From positions 1 to 39,139 of the forward strand of contig DAOSPF010000031.1 of assembly GCA_035374585.1 (NCBI GenBank): a stretch of 39,139 bases of DNA, read 5' to 3'. Position 1 is the stretch's first letter. Each line of letters begins with the position of its first letter. The DNA is from JAKPQD01 sp029572965. Lineage in GTDB: Bacteria > Bacteroidota > Bacteroidia > Bacteroidales > DTGW01. The translations under genes were made by a program, and so were the position numbers. A model generated the notes under the pieces. The model was not told where the DNA came from. It did not search any database and saw only the letters and a list, made by a program, of their open reading frames with translations. Positions 23,392 through 31,878 of this stretch are shown one piece after another.

Positions 23392-24900
23392 ATGCAACGA
23401 AAACATTTCTGGATATTACTTTCTGTTCTTTCAGCCATTTTGGTATGTCTGATACTTATCCAAACCTTATGGATAAGAAAATCGCTTATTATCAACAATC
23501 AGTTATTCAAACTGCAAGTAAATGGAGCCCTGTCAACGGTTGTAAATTCTTTAGAGCAGGAAGAAACGGTTTTTCATATCACAACTCAAATACCTTCGGC
23601 TTCAGAAGAAACTTCTAAAAAAACAAACCAACTTTTATACAACCATAACCAAAACAGCCATATCAAAAACAATACCGATGTTTCAACTGCCATTTCGGCC
23701 ATACCTTCAGAAAACGGTCAAACTGCCCCACACGTATCCACCTCTAAGGCCTGTATTGACGAATACTCAAAATCTATTCAAAAAAAAGCCGAAATGATTG
23801 AACGCATCGTAAACCGCCTTATCAACAATCAACTGAAGATTAACGAACGGCTATCAGTCAAAACCCTTGAGAACATCATCAATGCAGAACTTATGCTAAA
23901 AGGCATTAAACTCCCATACGAGTATGCAATTAAGGATGAAAAAGGAGTTATAGCATTAGGTTCAAACAATTACAGCGACACTGTTAATGCCGAACGCTTC
24001 ATTGTTAGGCTGTACCCCAACGACATTTTCAACCAGCCGTATTTTCTGGTTATTTATTTTCCCGGACAACAAACATACCTTTATCGCTCGTCATGGATAT
24101 TGATAGCCTCATCTTTGGCCCTTACTATTTCTATCATTTTAATTATCTCTCTTGCCCTGCATATCATTATCAAACAAAAACGCTTGTCTGATGTCAAGAC
24201 AGACTTTATCAACAACATGACCCATGAACTAAAAACCCCAATAGCAACAATATCTCTGGCCTCGCAGATGCTGGCAGACACTAATATCCCTTCTTCGGCA
24301 AAAAATATTGAAAGCCTTGGCAAATTGGTATTTGACGAGAGCAAACGTCTAAGCATGCATGTTGAAAAAGTATTGCAGATGGCCATGTTTGAAAAGGCCG
24401 ATTTGCGCCTGAGAATGAAAGATATTCACATCAACGACATTATTACACAAGTAACAAATAACTTCTCTATTCAGGTCAAAAGCCGTAACGGTAAGTTGCT
24501 GGCCAATCTCAATGCCAAAGAAGATTTAGTTCATGCCGACGAAATGCATATTGTCAATATTATTGTAAATTTATTGGACAATGCCCTAAAATACTGTCCG
24601 GCAGACCCAACCATTATTGTTTCTACAAGAAATAACGAATCGGGCGTTTTTATTGACATTGAAGATAACGGGATAGGAATGACAAAGGAAAACCTCAAAA
24701 AAATCTTCGACCAGTTTTACCGTGTACCTACCGGCAATGTACACAATGTAAAAGGCTTTGGCTTAGGGTTAAGTTACGTAAAAAAAGTAATTGATGCCCA
24801 TTGTGGCACAATCCATGTAGAAAGTAAGATAAATAAAGGAAGTACATTTACTATATATATTCCGTACAATCAAAAAAATAACAAAAAAGAAAAGTTATGA
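23392..24900 (+). CDS. Membrane sensor histidine kinase
   Basis: The product has 502 residues from ATG 23392 (MQRKHFWILLSVL); an ATG 11 codons upstream is in frame but is less likely because the first hydrophobic segment begins right after the chosen start. Transmembrane spans at about 6-26 and 230-255 enclose a periplasmic sensor domain of about 200 residues, with no recognisable ligand motif and Ser/Asn-rich composition. The kinase core has NNMTHELKTPIATISLASQ (His278), N-box NIIVNLLDNALKYC, EDNGIGMTKENLKKIFDQFY and GFGLGLSYVKKVIDAHCG. It shares a 4-bp overlap (ATGA) with the response regulator gene, so they are a cognate pair. The layout resembles RprX/RprY of Bacteroides. Confidence 0.94.
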   Translation: MQRKHFWILLSVLSAILVCLILIQTLWIRKSLIINNQLFKLQVNGALSTVVNSLEQEETVFHITTQIPSASEETSKKTNQLLYNHNQNSHIKNNTDVSTAISAIPSENGQTAPHVSTSKACIDEYSKSIQKKAEMIERIVNRLINNQLKINERLSVKTLENIINAELMLKGIKLPYEYAIKDEKGVIALGSNNYSDTVNAERFIVRLYPNDIFNQPYFLVIYFPGQQTYLYRSSWILIASSLALTISIILIISLALHIIIKQKRLSDVKTDFINNMTHELKTPIATISLASQMLADTNIPSSAKNIESLGKLVFDESKRLSMHVEKVLQMAMFEKADLRLRMKDIHINDIITQVTNNFSIQVKSRNGKLLANLNAKEDLVHADEMHIVNIIVNLLDNALKYCPADPTIIVSTRNNESGVFIDIEDNGIGMTKENLKKIFDQFYRVPTGNVHNVKGFGLGLSYVKKVIDAHCGTIHVESKINKGSTFTIYIPYNQKNNKKEKL

Positions 24901-25592
24901 ATACGCCAAAAATAAAGATTTTATTAGCCGAAGATGACGAAAATCTTGGCAACTTGCTTCGCGAATATCTAAAAGCCCGCAATTATGATGCAGAATTAGT
25001 CACTAATGGTGAAAAAGCCTTGAAAAGCCTTGAACGCAACCATTATGACATCTGCGTACTCGATATCATGATGCCTATCATGGATGGGTTTACTGTAGCC
25101 CGCGAATTACGTAAATATAACAAAGAGCTGCCTATCATTTTCCTTACCGCCAAATCGCTAAAAGAAGACGTATTGGAAGGCTTCTCAATAGGTGCAGACG
25201 ACTACCTTACCAAACCTTTTAATATTGAAGAACTTATATTTCGTATTGAGGCTATCCTGAAAAGGACAAAAAACATGGACAAAGACCAAAAGGTTTACCA
25301 AATTGGCAGTTATACATTTGACTCCGAAAAACAAACCCTCACCCTGGACGACAAAGTGCAAAAGCTTACCACCAAAGAATCTGATTTGCTCAAGTTGCTT
25401 TGCATGAACCAAAATGCTGTGCTTGAACGTAATTTTGCCCTAAAATCTATCTGGATGGACGACAATTACTACAACGCCCGCAGTATGGACGTGTATGTCA
25501 CCAAGCTCAGAAAATACCTGAAAGACGACCCGGGCATTCAAATCCTCAATATTCACGGCAAAGGCTTTAAGCTGATTATTCCTAATAGTTAG
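24897..25592 (+). CDS. OmpR/PhoB-type response regulator (RprY-like)
   Basis: This 231-residue protein has a receiver domain (1-120) with acidic pocket AEDDEN, phosphoacceptor Asp56 in ICVLDIMMPIMDG, Thr84 in FLTAKS and Lys106 in DYLTKPFN. A winged-helix DNA-binding domain follows (about 132-228) with the PhoB-type pattern LTTKESDLLKLLCMNQNAVLER and YVTKLRKYLKDDPGIQILNIHG. The ATG lies inside the kinase's stop region, which indicates translational coupling. The TAG stop at 25590-25592 is part of a heptad repeat array, so no terminator-like hairpin directly follows. No target genes can be read from the sequence. Confidence 0.95.
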   Translation: MNTPKIKILLAEDDENLGNLLREYLKARNYDAELVTNGEKALKSLERNHYDICVLDIMMPIMDGFTVARELRKYNKELPIIFLTAKSLKEDVLEGFSIGADDYLTKPFNIEELIFRIEAILKRTKNMDKDQKVYQIGSYTFDSEKQTLTLDDKVQKLTTKESDLLKLLCMNQNAVLERNFALKSIWMDDNYYNARSMDVYVTKLRKYLKDDPGIQILNIHGKGFKLIIPNS

Positions 25593-25628
25593 GTGATAGG
25601 GGTTAGGAGTTAGGAGTTAGGGGTTAGT
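25590..25628. repeat. 7-bp-period TAGGRGT array starting at a stop codon
   Basis: TAG cores start at 25590, 25597, 25604, 25611, 25618 and 25625. The first is the stop codon of the response regulator gene. The stretch is G-rich on one strand (GGGGTTAGGAGTTAGG), superficially telomere-like. Confidence 0.8.
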
Positions 25629-25632
25629 AAAT

Positions 25633-25754
25633 CAATGTCGTTTAATTAAGTATTAAAAAAACGCCGACAGGTCTGAAAAACGCTGTCGGGTTAGTTTCAC
25701 ATCTGACCTGACAGCCTTCGCAAAACCTGCCAGAGCCTTAACTAAACGGCATTG
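25633..25754. mobile_element. MITE-like 122-bp element, copy 2 (hairpin-module interior)
   Basis: The ends CAATGTCGTTTAATTAAG (25633-25650) and CTTAACTAAACGGCATTG (25737-25754) are inverted repeats at 16 of 18 positions and match those of the 7501-7622 element. The 86-bp interior holds the dispersed hairpin module (25660-25731). It has no coding potential, and no clear target-site duplication is seen. Confidence 0.65.
25660..25731. repeat. Dispersed GC-rich hairpin module, copy 2
   Basis: It aligns without gaps to 7381-7452 (62 of 72 bases). Conserved hairpin arms are CCGACAG and CTGTCGG; the second hairpin arm (GCTGTC in copy 1) has decayed to CCTGCC here. In this copy the module is inside the TIR-bounded element. 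Confidence 0.8.
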
Positions 25755-25883
25755 GATAGTAAATATAAATTACAACAAGCTACCGCAGGGGTGGTTTACA
25801 AAGCCTGGGTAAACTTTATTCATATTTTCAATAAGGGTATAGTTCTTTAAGATTGTTATATAACAAACTAAAAGAATTTTGCC

Positions 25884-27122
25884 ATGAATACTATCCTCAG
25901 GTTCTTATTAGCATTTAGTTTATTTCAGTTTTACAATGGTTTAAACACAGCAAAAGCCGTGGATGAAGTAGCAAAATTGAAAAACAAACTCACTACCCTT
26001 TCTGAAAGTACTGAAAACAGCTTTCTGAAGCTTAGTTGTCAATCTATTCTCAACGTCATTGGCGCAAAGCAAGTTCTTTCTGAAAACGACAGTACGCTAT
26101 TGTCAACGATGTATAAATGCTTTGCCGACGAAGCAGCCGATGGAAGCCCTTCTAAACTTGAATCATACCTGGCACGCCAACGCTCTTTCATCATAGCATG
26201 GACCTCCCCAACAGACAGGGCTATTTCATTCACCTGGATGAAACTTCCAAAAGATTGGAACCCCGCCAACACCTACCCATTGTATATTGAATTGCACGGA
26301 TTGTGGAGTGTTGCAAATAATTCTATCGACTACCTCTCCTATCCATACAGAAATGGGTCTTCCGGAAGCTTTGCTTTTGAAGATGGATACCTGCTTTCCC
26401 CTTGGGGACGCGGAAACCTTTGGTACAAGGGTATTTCAGAAACAGATATAACTGAATGCATAGGGAACTTTGAAAAACTGGCCAATATTGACCAAACCCG
26501 GAAATACCTGTGTGGACATTCCATGGGTGGCTTTGGTGCATGGTATATAGGGCAGAAAGACCCTAGCATTTGGGCAGCACTTGGCATCCACGCTGGCGCT
26601 CTTTGGTACGATGCCAGCATGACCAGCGACGAAACAATAAGCCGATTGACAGACATTCCCGTGTATTTTGTAGTAGGAACAAACGATGGCTTGCTAAGTA
26701 TTAACCAAACAGCTTATAATAAGCTGGATGCAGCTGGAAATGAAAATATAAAATTTGTCACTTTTGCCGGAGGACATGATTACCTTGAGGTTAATGTACA
26801 AAACATGTATTTATGGATGCATACCTTTACCAATGACAGGGTTGGGATAAAAAGCATAAGTGCTTTGGAGGAAAAGATAATATTGCTCTCGCAAATAAAA
26901 GACAATAAAGCTGTTATACAATGTAATATCCCTGAATCCAGTTCCGTGAGCCTTAGTGTTACGGATATGTTGGGAAGAAATGTAGCAGCTGCTTACATAA
27001 AAAATATGGCTAAAGGGTTTCAGGAAATCAGTTGTGACGGTCTTTTTATAAAAGGACAAATATATATATGTACCTTAAATACTGGCAAACATAGAGAAAT
27101 TGTAAAAATAGTGGTAAAATGA
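25884..27122 (+). CDS. Secreted alpha/beta-hydrolase esterase with T9SS C-terminal sorting domain
   Basis: The product has 412 residues and a signal peptide (MNTILRFLLAFSLFQFYNG, cleavage near TAKA). The hydrolase domain (about 90-315) has the nucleophile elbow GHSMGGFG with Ser213, a likely acidic residue in VGTNDGLL and the likely catalytic His in FAGGHDYLEV. The closest look is to esterase D or PHB-depolymerase-like carbohydrate esterases; YPLYIELHGLW is the typical oxyanion strand. From about 330 to the end a beta-sandwich of the T9SS type A kind occurs (SVTDMLGRNVAAAYIKN, then GQIYICTLNTG), ending in KIVVK, so it is predicted to be exported and surface-attached or released. The substrate is unknown. 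The gene is monocistronic, with a terminator about 70 bp after the stop. Confidence 0.88.
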   Translation: MNTILRFLLAFSLFQFYNGLNTAKAVDEVAKLKNKLTTLSESTENSFLKLSCQSILNVIGAKQVLSENDSTLLSTMYKCFADEAADGSPSKLESYLARQRSFIIAWTSPTDRAISFTWMKLPKDWNPANTYPLYIELHGLWSVANNSIDYLSYPYRNGSSGSFAFEDGYLLSPWGRGNLWYKGISETDITECIGNFEKLANIDQTRKYLCGHSMGGFGAWYIGQKDPSIWAALGIHAGALWYDASMTSDETISRLTDIPVYFVVGTNDGLLSINQTAYNKLDAAGNENIKFVTFAGGHDYLEVNVQNMYLWMHTFTNDRVGIKSISALEEKIILLSQIKDNKAVIQCNIPESSSVSLSVTDMLGRNVAAAYIKNMAKGFQEISCDGLFIKGQIYICTLNTGKHREIVKIVVK

Positions 27123-27190
27123 GGCAAAATGATATGATTAATTAGTTCTTAAATTGTGTTTTAAGGTTTTTTATTGGTTAGTTTTATTTC

Positions 27191-27222
27191 AAAAGGCAGG
27201 GTTAAACAATCCTGCCTTTTTT
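27191..27222 (+). terminator. Intrinsic terminator after the esterase gene
   Basis: AAAAGGCAGG (27191-27200) pairs perfectly with CCTGCCTTTT (27211-27220) around a 10-nt loop. The T-run covers 27217-27222. It is located between the esterase and the M1 peptidase genes. Confidence 0.88.
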
Positions 27223-27253
27223 GAGTTTTTTACACAAAAGTTCCTTATCTTAG
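27220..27253 (+). promoter_or_regulatory. Probable promoter of the M1 peptidase gene
   Basis: TTTG (27220-27223) and TATCTTAG (27246-27253; one mismatch to TAnnTTTG) are separated by 22 bp. The ATG is 20 bp downstream of the box. Confidence 0.4.
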
Positions 27254-27273
27254 TAGATAAAAGGTCAGGATAG

Positions 27274-29169
27274 ATGAGAAAACTACGCTTTATATTATTC
27301 CTTTTTCTTATCATTTCAACAAAACTTTATTCACAAACCCTGAATGACAGCGTTTATAGCTATTACACAGATAGTTCTGCTTACGATGCCAAATACTATT
27401 CTATTGAATTGAATGCCGGAACCAACAACCTATACATTAGCGGGCACACAACAATACTGGCCCAAAACACAAACAAACCGCTGACAAAATTCTTTATTCA
27501 GCTCAACAGCTCACTTACAGTTGATTCGGTCACTATTGATGGCCAGAAGTGTGCATTTACCCATTATCAGCATTGGATAAAAGCTAATCCAACGCTGTCC
27601 ATATCGCCCAATAAGCTTTTCAGGGTTACAGTTTACTACAAAGGCTATTCTGCAACATATAGCGATTTTGGAGGCCTCAGCATCAGCAGTTATAATTCAA
27701 AAAAAATATTATACACGCTTTCAGAACCATATTCATCGCTGGATTTTTTTGCCTGCAAACAACTTTTGACCGATAAAGCTGATAGTGTACAAATAACATT
27801 GAATGTACCTAAAGGCTTTGTTGGTATTGCCAATGGTACACTAATAAAAAAATCCGATAAACCTGACAACTATACCAGCTACACCTGGAAAACCTCTTAC
27901 CCTATAGCTTACTACTTAATAGCAATAGCAATTAGCGATTATAAGGAGTATTCCTATCGGTTTGCCAACACCAAAGGCGATAGCATATTGTTTCGCAACT
28001 ATTATTACAACACACCGGATTTTTTAAAAGAAAACAAAACTGAAATTGACAGGACCATTGATTTTATAAAGTATTTTGAAAAAATAACCGGCATCCCCTA
28101 TCCTTTTGCAAAAGATGGGTATGGGCACGTTACTGCCCCCATTTCAGGAGGAATGGAAAACCAGACATTGACTATGCTCAGCGACTTTAATTTTGACCTG
28201 GTAGCCCACGAACTTGCCCACAGTTGGTTTGGCAACTATGTTACTTGTAGCAACTGGCAAGATATATGGCTCAACGAAGGGTTTGCCACTTACCTTCAAT
28301 ATCTTGCCCATACTGAGTTTAATGCAGACAACGCAGATATCTGGATATCCAATTGTGCCAAGCAAGCCAGGTCTGACAGTCATGGCACTGTTTTTATCAA
28401 TGATGCTGAAAAATGGAAACCGCTCAATATTTTCAACTATGGCATTACCTACATGAAAGGCTGCATGCTTGTGCACATGCTTAGGCACGAAATAGCCAAC
28501 GATACGGTATTCTTCAAAATCCTGCACACCTATTTATCTACCTATGCCTATAAAACAGCTTCAACCCGGGATTTTATCAAAATAGCCGAAGCGGTTTCCG
28601 GTATTAGCCTGCAAACCTTCTTTGACCAATGGTATTACGGGGCAGGTTATCCCATTGTCGATGTTAGTAAAAAAATATCTGCAAACAAATTTTGGATAGA
28701 GGCCAAACAATACTCCTCAAACAGTACCACTCAATTTAAACAACTAAAACTGACGGTTATGCTGATATTTAAAGACCAAACCGATAGCATTATATCTATA
28801 GACATTTCAAGCCCTTCACAAAACTATACTTTTACTTTTTCAAAAGAAATAGAATCTGTAAGCCTTAACCCGCAAAGCCGTCTGCTAGCTACAATAAACA
28901 CGTATGAATATTATGTTCAGGATACATTGCCGGATAGCTCATTTTTTATTTCGCCCAACCCTTTCAGAGATGAACTAAAATTACACCTCCCTTCTTCAGA
29001 AGAAATAAAAAATATCTGGTACTACAATATAAATGGGCAAATGTTGGGCAATTGGCAAACCAAAGAAAATATCCTGACTTTAGATACCAATAAAATACAA
29101 CCCGGCTTATATTTTTTTCAAGCTACCGTTGATCAAAAAAAATACACTATAAAAGGAATTAAACGATAG
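27274..29169 (+). CDS. Secreted M1-family metallopeptidase with T9SS sorting domain
   Basis: This 631-residue protein has a signal peptide (MRKLRFILFLFLIISTKLYSQ). M1 motifs are complete: the exopeptidase motif GGMEN (residues 292-296), zinc-binding HELAH (312-316) and the third ligand Glu335 in WLNEGFATYLQYL. The N-terminal beta-saddle domain is at about 20-215 and the catalytic domain at about 215-465. The C-terminal 75 residues form a T9SS type A sorting domain (FFISPNPFRDELKLHL, YNINGQ, then IQPGLYFFQATVDQKKYTIKGIKR). It is shorter than aminopeptidase N because the long helical domain IV is missing. It probably cleaves N-terminal residues outside the cell for peptide nutrition. It converges with ridA with a 5-bp gap. 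Confidence 0.93.
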   Translation: MRKLRFILFLFLIISTKLYSQTLNDSVYSYYTDSSAYDAKYYSIELNAGTNNLYISGHTTILAQNTNKPLTKFFIQLNSSLTVDSVTIDGQKCAFTHYQHWIKANPTLSISPNKLFRVTVYYKGYSATYSDFGGLSISSYNSKKILYTLSEPYSSLDFFACKQLLTDKADSVQITLNVPKGFVGIANGTLIKKSDKPDNYTSYTWKTSYPIAYYLIAIAISDYKEYSYRFANTKGDSILFRNYYYNTPDFLKENKTEIDRTIDFIKYFEKITGIPYPFAKDGYGHVTAPISGGMENQTLTMLSDFNFDLVAHELAHSWFGNYVTCSNWQDIWLNEGFATYLQYLAHTEFNADNADIWISNCAKQARSDSHGTVFINDAEKWKPLNIFNYGITYMKGCMLVHMLRHEIANDTVFFKILHTYLSTYAYKTASTRDFIKIAEAVSGISLQTFFDQWYYGAGYPIVDVSKKISANKFWIEAKQYSSNSTTQFKQLKLTVMLIFKDQTDSIISIDISSPSQNYTFTFSKEIESVSLNPQSRLLATINTYEYYVQDTLPDSSFFISPNPFRDELKLHLPSSEEIKNIWYYNINGQMLGNWQTKENILTLDTNKIQPGLYFFQATVDQKKYTIKGIKR

Positions 29170-29174
29170 AGCTG

Positions 29175-29555
29175 TTAACCTTTCATGGCTATAGCATCTA
29201 TCTCTACCAAGACTCCCTTAGGTAGTGCAACCACCTGAAATGTGGAACGTGCAGGATACTCGCTGGTAAAATACTCGGCATAAACGCTATTCATAGCTGC
29301 AAAATTGGCCATATCAGAAAGCATGCAGGTTGTTTTCACAACATCTGACATACTATAACCGGCTGCTGACAGTATTGACGAAAGGTTTTTCAACACCTGG
29401 TGCGTCTGCTCAATAATATCTTCTTTAACAACATTGCCAGTTGCCGGATCTACCGGTATCTGGCCTGAAACAAACAAACTTCCGTTTATTTCAATAGCCT
29501 GACTATATGGGCCAATAGCTTGCGGGGCTTTGTTGGTTTGAATTATCTTTTTCAT
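29175..29555 (-). CDS. ridA: RidA family enamine/imine deaminase
   Basis: This 126-residue protein has the RidA hallmarks: YSQAIEINGSLFVSGQIP, the carboxylate-binding Arg103 in YPARSTFQV, and Glu118 in VLVEIDAIA. These residues fit the deaminase-active RidA subgroup. It hydrolyses reactive 2-aminoacrylate and related enamines made by PLP enzymes, protecting transaminases in the cytoplasm. It is 16 bp downstream of siaC on the same strand, so it is likely the last gene of the siaB-siaC transcript; a functional link to that switch is not evident. The M1 peptidase gene converges on it. Confidence 0.95.
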   Translation of the reverse strand: MKKIIQTNKAPQAIGPYSQAIEINGSLFVSGQIPVDPATGNVVKEDIIEQTHQVLKNLSSILSAAGYSMSDVVKTTCMLSDMANFAAMNSVYAEYFTSEYPARSTFQVVALPKGVLVEIDAIAMKG

Positions 29556-29571
29556 TTTAAAAAAATCTGCG

Positions 29572-29958
29572 TTAGCCGTTTATGGCAACAAGGTTAATTT
29601 CGAGGCCTGATTCGCGTTTGAAGTCTTCTACTTCGTCAATCATATCCGGGTCACTTTCGTAATAAAACCAGTTAATCTCAGGATTGCCTCCTTTTTCTTT
29701 AAAATGCATCAATACTTCAATAATCTTTAGCACCATTCGTGAAGACTGGGTGTTGAAATAGTACAATTTAAAGTTGAACACGATAGCGGTGTGAGTATTA
29801 CAATACTCTGTCAACCAATCAATAAGTGGTGTGTAAAACTTGTAGCAGTCTTCCATGTACGACTCCCCTGCTATCGTACATTCTCCCTTTTCTGCATCAA
29901 AAGTAACTGATGGGAAATAAGGGGTGTCTTTGTCTGCCGTAATAATTATGTTATCCAT
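29572..29958 (-). CDS. siaC: SiaC-type regulatory phosphoprotein (DUF1987)
   Basis: The product has 128 residues from the ATG at 29958 (MDNIIITADKDTPYFPSVTF). The frame remains open to 30096, but the extra 46 residues overlap siaB and have no family match. The DUF1987 pattern is clear: GECTIAGESYMEDCYKFYTP, IDWLTEYC, FKLYYFNTQSSRMVLKI and NWFYYESDPDMIDEVEDF. In Pseudomonas SiaC is a phosphoprotein whose Thr68 is modified by SiaB and reset by SiaA; Thr70 in FNTQSSR is the likely equivalent. Unphosphorylated SiaC activates a diguanylate cyclase there. The gene lies 40 bp downstream of siaB. Confidence 0.9.
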   Translation of the reverse strand: MDNIIITADKDTPYFPSVTFDAEKGECTIAGESYMEDCYKFYTPLIDWLTEYCNTHTAIVFNFKLYYFNTQSSRMVLKIIEVLMHFKEKGGNPEINWFYYESDPDMIDEVEDFKRESGLEINLVAING

Positions 29959-29998
29959 TATTAATTTTATTACATCTAAAACTGATGAAGTAACTATT

Positions 29999-30520
29999 TT
30001 ATTCAATATTAACTTTTGCACAAATAGTAAAAATCGAATGTTTATCAGATATTGATTCAAGTACGCATTCAATTTCATTTTGTGAAATAATACCAATTTG
30101 GATTATCCCAATGTATGCTCCTGTATCTTTGGCCTCAGGTTGGGGTTTACGCCTTACACCTCTATACAACCTCAATTGCTCTTTGGTCATGCGGTTGATA
30201 TCGCTGCAGTACTTAGTTAAAATAGGCCCGTCCTCATTTTTTATCAGGTTAGATGTTTTTATAAACACTTGCTGCCCATTTTCCTCCACCATGAAACTAC
30301 CTACTCCTGAATACTTATAAATATTGACATTGCTGGTTTCCATAGAATATTTGGCAACATTTTGGGTCAATTCGAAAAAAAGCCGATAAAGTTTGGTACA
30401 GGTGGTTGGTTTAGATTTATACATCATTCGGAGATAACTGCCCAACTCGGACAATATATCAATATAAAAAGGGCCTTTATAAGCAAGTTTAATATTTTTA
30501 TTGGTTATTTCTGTTAGCAT
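29999..30520 (-). CDS. siaB: SiaB-family protein kinase
   Basis: This 173-residue protein is of the GHKL-ATPase-like SiaB group: YIDILSELGSYLRMM, then the helical N-box-like LYRLFFELTQNVAKYS, and a C-terminal GAYIGIIQIGIISQNEIECVL strand region. In Pseudomonas SiaB phosphorylates SiaC. It is directly upstream of siaC, which supports the assignment. It has its own promoter-like box (TATATTTG, 30567-30574 minus) in the 125-bp gap to the phosphatase gene, so siaB-siaC may be a separate transcript. The classical kinase G-boxes are degenerate here, as known for this family. Confidence 0.85.
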   Translation of the reverse strand: MLTEITNKNIKLAYKGPFYIDILSELGSYLRMMYKSKPTTCTKLYRLFFELTQNVAKYSMETSNVNIYKYSGVGSFMVEENGQQVFIKTSNLIKNEDGPILTKYCSDINRMTKEQLRLYRGVRRKPQPEAKDTGAYIGIIQIGIISQNEIECVLESISDKHSIFTICAKVNIE

Positions 30521-30566
30521 GTGCTATAACATTAATCAGGCTATTGAAAATCATTTCCAATACTGA

Positions 30567-30574
30567 CAAATATA
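30567..30574 (-). promoter_or_regulatory. -7 box for siaB-siaC
   Basis: TATATTTG on the minus strand matches TAnnTTTG exactly, 46 bp upstream of the siaB ATG. No clear -33 element is seen. Confidence 0.4.
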
Positions 30575-30645
30575 GTATCATTTTTAAATTTTAATCTATT
30601 GCTAAATACTTTTTACAAAAATCTTTCTCATTTTGACCGATTTAT

Positions 30646-31866
30646 CTACACCCTGATACCAATAACCAGCATATCATCAATCTGATCCCTGTAACCTATC
30701 CATTCGTCAATAGTACGCTCAAAAAGTTGATATTGCTCAGCCATTGACAAACCTGAAGCTTCAAGGCACAACCGCTGAAGCCTTTTATTCCTGAATTTTT
30801 GGTCAAGAGGGCCTCCAAACTGGTCGGCATATCCATCGGTGTACATATATATCATATCTCCTTTTTCAAGTTTAATAAGCTGGTTCTTGAAAGGCTTATC
30901 ATAATTTTCATGAATTCCAATAGGCATCTTGTCTGGCGAATATACAAGCAACTCTTTGTTTTTCTTCACCTGCATGATAGAATTATTAGCCCCGGCATAT
31001 TGTACTTCCATCTGCTGAAAATCAAATATACAGAGCGATATGTCCATACCATCGGCCGCCTCGCCTTCAAGGCCTTTCTGGTGTAATAAACGCATCACAT
31101 GGTTTCGCAAGTGGTTTAATATTTCGGCTGCATCAATAAATGAATAGTTAATAATCTCATTCAAAAAGGCAGTACCAGCAATGGTAAGAAAAGCCCCTGA
31201 TATGCCATGCCCTGTACAATCTGCGGCGGCAAGGATAACCTTATTGTCTTTTTGTGCCACCCAATAAAAATCGCCACTTACAATGCGTTTAGGCTTATAA
31301 AACAAAAAATATTCGGGCAAAAGAGTCAATAAATAAGAGCGCTCGGGCATAATGGCATTCTGTATCCGCCTCGAATAGGTAATATCGTCAATAATGTCTT
31401 TCTTTTGCTCTTCCATCATGCGATATTGACGTTGCATTTCTTTGGCCTGAATTGCCATCAACTCGTTTTGCTCCATCATCTTGTTCAGGTTCCGGCCAAG
31501 CCGTAAGGCACATTTTATCCTGTAAAGAAATTCTTTTTCTTCAAATGGCTTGAAAATAAAATCATCGACCCCGGCATCAAAGAGACTGTCTATCTGTTGA
31601 CTGTTTGACATCAGCACTATCGGGATATTACGGGTTTTTGCAACCCTTTTCAAAATACGTACAACCCGTTCCACATCAAGTATTGGCAACTCACTGTCTA
31701 AAAGGATTAAGTCCGGCTTAATGTTTAAAGCTTTCTGACAGGCCTCTTTACCTTCTGTAGCAATAAATACAGAATAATCCGGTTGATTTCTATCAAAAAT
31801 ACCCTTGATGGTTGAAAGCATCAATCTTGAAGTATCGGCAACCAGTATTTTGATTTTCTCTTGCAA
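30646..31866 (-). CDS. Receiver domain-PP2C (SpoIIE/RsbU-type) protein phosphatase
   Basis: This 406-residue protein has an N-terminal receiver (about 1-125: Asp11, phosphoacceptor Asp57 in LILLDSELPIL, Lys106 in FIFKPFEE). A coiled-coil helix rich in Glu/Gln/Met (about 125-165) links it to a C-terminal PP2C phosphatase domain (about 185-406; SGDFYWVAQKDNKVILAAAD, CTGHGISGAF, DGYADQFGG, DDMLVIGIRV). Metal-binding Asp residues are all present. RsbU/SiaA-type PP2C phosphatases dephosphorylate Ser/Thr of small regulator proteins such as SiaC or STAS anti-anti-sigma factors. Next to siaB and siaC it is the obvious antagonist. Pseudomonas SiaA uses a membrane sensor; here a receiver takes that place. 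A second receiver gene lies 12 bp upstream. Confidence 0.92.
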   Translation of the reverse strand: MQEKIKILVADTSRLMLSTIKGIFDRNQPDYSVFIATEGKEACQKALNIKPDLILLDSELPILDVERVVRILKRVAKTRNIPIVLMSNSQQIDSLFDAGVDDFIFKPFEEKEFLYRIKCALRLGRNLNKMMEQNELMAIQAKEMQRQYRMMEEQKKDIIDDITYSRRIQNAIMPERSYLLTLLPEYFLFYKPKRIVSGDFYWVAQKDNKVILAAADCTGHGISGAFLTIAGTAFLNEIINYSFIDAAEILNHLRNHVMRLLHQKGLEGEAADGMDISLCIFDFQQMEVQYAGANNSIMQVKKNKELLVYSPDKMPIGIHENYDKPFKNQLIKLEKGDMIYMYTDGYADQFGGPLDQKFRNKRLQRLCLEASGLSMAEQYQLFERTIDEWIGYRDQIDDMLVIGIRV

Positions 31867-31878
31867 AACTGTGAAATA

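Noticed and set aside
25590..25628. Telomere or chromosome end
   Set aside because: The array is short, internal, and similar 7-bp arrays occur elsewhere in the window.
29959..30096. Extended start for SiaC
   Set aside because: The extra residues overlap siaB, and the conserved DUF1987 N-terminus begins at the ATG at 29958.
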